17,092 bases of DNA from CAYLWN01 sp964387625 (GTDB lineage: Bacteria; Patescibacteriota; Microgenomatia; UBA10105), in assembly GCA_964387625.1 (NCBI GenBank), contig CAYLWN010000018.1, forward strand, positions 1 through 17,092. The letters are read 5' to 3'. A program made the translations under genes and the position numbers. Position 1 is the first letter of the stretch. Each line of letters starts with the position of its first letter. Under the pieces are notes generated by a model. That model saw only the letters and a program-made list of their open reading frames with translations. It did not search any database and was not told where the DNA came from. Positions 15,918 through 17,092 of the stretch are shown in pieces.

Positions 15918-17048
15918 TTAATCAAAGCTCCTGGGTATAAACAAAACACTTCCAAGCAAACCTAACAATATAATTCCTGCAAAAACAAAGGCAATCAAAG
16001 TTCTTCTATTATAAAGAAGGGGTGATTTATTTATAAGTTTTCCAGCCCGTAACAAATCAAATATATAGGTAGTAATTACTCCTATTAAAAATCCTGTCGA
16101 AAATGAAAATTCAGCTGCGTAGCGGTCCTGATGCAATAACGGAATATCCACAATAGAAACCCTTACAAAATGCAGTAATCCAAAAATAGCTGTTGTCCCC
16201 AAAGCTAAAAATAACGGCTGTAATTCAGGTCTTCTGTCAAAAATAAGAAATGATATGGTTCCTAAAACCGGCACCAGGAAAAACAATAAAGGAATGATAT
16301 TGGTCATCACCACTAATGCAGTTCTACCGTCTTCGGAACTCACAATATTCCACAAATCCAGATTGTAAACCACAGCAATTATTAAAAATATTAATATTCC
16401 TCCCATGGCAAATCTTTTGGCTTTAATTTTACCGTAACCTACTAATATTTCAGATATGCTGATAAGAATAAAAAAGGCCATAAAAATATACAGAGAAAAA
16501 AAGGAAATCAGTCCGGCCAAACATAATAAAATCGTCAATAGAAATAAATGTAGCTTTTTTCCTTCCCTAACGTACAATAAATAAATTAAAGATGCCATTG
16601 TAATCACTGTCAAGCCGGCTATATGACCTCCATCACCATCTCTCAAGGCTAAAATTAACCGCGGGTTTAAACTTGATGAAAACCAGAATACAGGCAGCAT
16701 GGTTGCCAATCCTGTGATAACTGCGGGGAAATGCCGGTGAGTCAATTTTTGAGCAAAAAAATAAAAAGATACCGGTCCCAAGGTCATCAATACTAATATA
16801 AAATCTGAAATCAATATTTGTGGGTCAATATTTAAAATTTGAGCAAAAATACCGCAAATCCAGGGTACAAATTGTGTGGAAAATACTCCAACTTCCCAAA
16901 CATTTCCAAAATAAGTCCATTTTCCCCAAGCAGTTAAAATAAATATTATCAAAGGTATCGCAATATTTAGAGGATAACGGATTTTATGCATGACTATTTC
17001 CAGACCTGTGAGTTTTTTTGAATCAGCAAGCCTATGACTAAGGTTCAT
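15918..17048 (-). CDS. Short polytopic membrane protein related to PTPS/GT-C proteins, lacking the soluble domain
   Basis: This 376-residue protein consists almost entirely of about ten membrane helices. ALRDGDGGHIAGLTVITMASLIYLL (split around residues 144-168) parallels the RWGEGPHTISL segment and following helix of the larger protein at 13408-15458, and both are followed by similar helices, so I infer common descent. Compared with that protein it lacks the soluble C-terminal domain and most of the first outer loop that carries the acidic and histidine residues. It ends naturally at a stop after a final helix and basic tail, so it does not look truncated by mutation. The start at 17048 is fixed by an in-frame TAA at 17054-17052 and a promoter just upstream. 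It heads a three-gene operon. It may be a non-catalytic partner or a shorter family of its own. Confidence 0.8.
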   Translation of the reverse strand: MNLSHRLADSKKLTGLEIVMHKIRYPLNIAIPLIIFILTAWGKWTYFGNVWEVGVFSTQFVPWICGIFAQILNIDPQILISDFILVLMTLGPVSFYFFAQKLTHRHFPAVITGLATMLPVFWFSSSLNPRLILALRDGDGGHIAGLTVITMASLIYLLYVREGKKLHLFLLTILLCLAGLISFFSLYIFMAFFILISISEILVGYGKIKAKRFAMGGILIFLIIAVVYNLDLWNIVSSEDGRTALVVMTNIIPLLFFLVPVLGTISFLIFDRRPELQPLFLALGTTAIFGLLHFVRVSIVDIPLLHQDRYAAEFSFSTGFLIGVITTYIFDLLRAGKLINKSPLLYNRRTLIAFVFAGIILLGLLGSVLFIPRSFD

Positions 17049-17054
17049 ATATTA

Positions 17055-17083
17055 AGTATATGAATATTGAGACAGGAAGACAA
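17055..17083 (-). promoter_or_regulatory. Leaderless promoter of the three-gene membrane operon
   Basis: On the minus strand TTGTCT (17083-17078), a 17-base spacer and TATACT (17060-17055) stand 6 bases before the ATG at 17048. Transcription would begin at the start codon itself. The hexamers match consensus at 4 and 5 of 6 positions. Confidence 0.5.
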
Positions 17084-17092
17084 TAAGATAGG

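Noticed and set aside
1..17092. CRISPR arrays, tRNA or rRNA genes, transposase genes
   Set aside because: I saw no regularly spaced direct repeats, no cloverleaf or rRNA-like stretch and no transposase-like protein in any frame.
1..17092. Alternative genetic code with TGA as glycine
   Set aside because: The genes ending at 10350 and 15461 use TGA at the expected family C-termini and no gene needs TGA read as sense.

Overview
The window is AT-rich (roughly 30% GC by eye) and reads with the standard bacterial code: TGA ends two convincing genes and is never needed as a sense codon. Several starts have bacterial-type -35/-10 boxes, and none of the starts I inspected has a clear Shine-Dalgarno motif. 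A 100-N run at 13308-13407 shows this is a scaffold, probably assembled from a metagenome. The gene content (many small glycosyltransferases and methyltransferases, a Wzx-type flippase, and large membrane proteins of the 6-pyruvoyl-tetrahydropterin-synthase-related/YfhO-like kind) suits an uncultivated bacterium, perhaps of the Patescibacteria/CPR. That placement is an impression; no rRNA or marker gene is present to prove it.

Layout. (1) Positions 1-2832, minus strand: a very large membrane protein, still open at the left edge, with its own near-leaderless promoter. (2) 2833-3237: no intact gene, but what look like two gene remnants, the C-terminus of a flippase and possibly the N-terminus of a methyltransferase. 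(3) 3238-8964, minus strand: a tight six-gene operon, in transcription order GT2 glycosyltransferase, flippase, methyltransferase, GT4 glycosyltransferase, methyltransferase, methyltransferase. (4) 8965-9036: a divergent promoter region built on two perfect palindromes. (5) 9037-11241, plus strand: RfbH (CDP-4-keto-6-deoxyglucose 3-dehydrase, the key 3,6-dideoxyhexose enzyme) and a GT2 glycosyltransferase. (6) 11248-11943, minus strand: a convergent fourth methyltransferase. (7) 11955-12091: a GC-richer, highly structured repeat-like element with imperfect terminal inverted repeats. (8) 12168-13307, plus strand: a GT4 glycosyltransferase cut by the N gap near its end. (9) 13408-17048, minus strand: three genes, a short polytopic membrane protein, a membrane-anchored zinc anti-sigma-like (ZAS) protein, and a long PTPS-related/YfhO-like membrane protein whose 3' end lies in the gap.

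Taken together, regions 3-8 look like a surface-polysaccharide locus. Glycosyltransferases would build a lipid-linked oligosaccharide carrying a dideoxy sugar, methyltransferases would decorate or cap it, and the flippase would move it across the membrane. The large multi-membrane-span proteins at both ends resemble GT-C type transferases acting on the outer face. No sugar nucleotidyltransferase, CDP-glucose dehydratase, E3 reductase, polymerase or initiating phosphoglycosyltransferase is visible here, so the pathway must be completed elsewhere.
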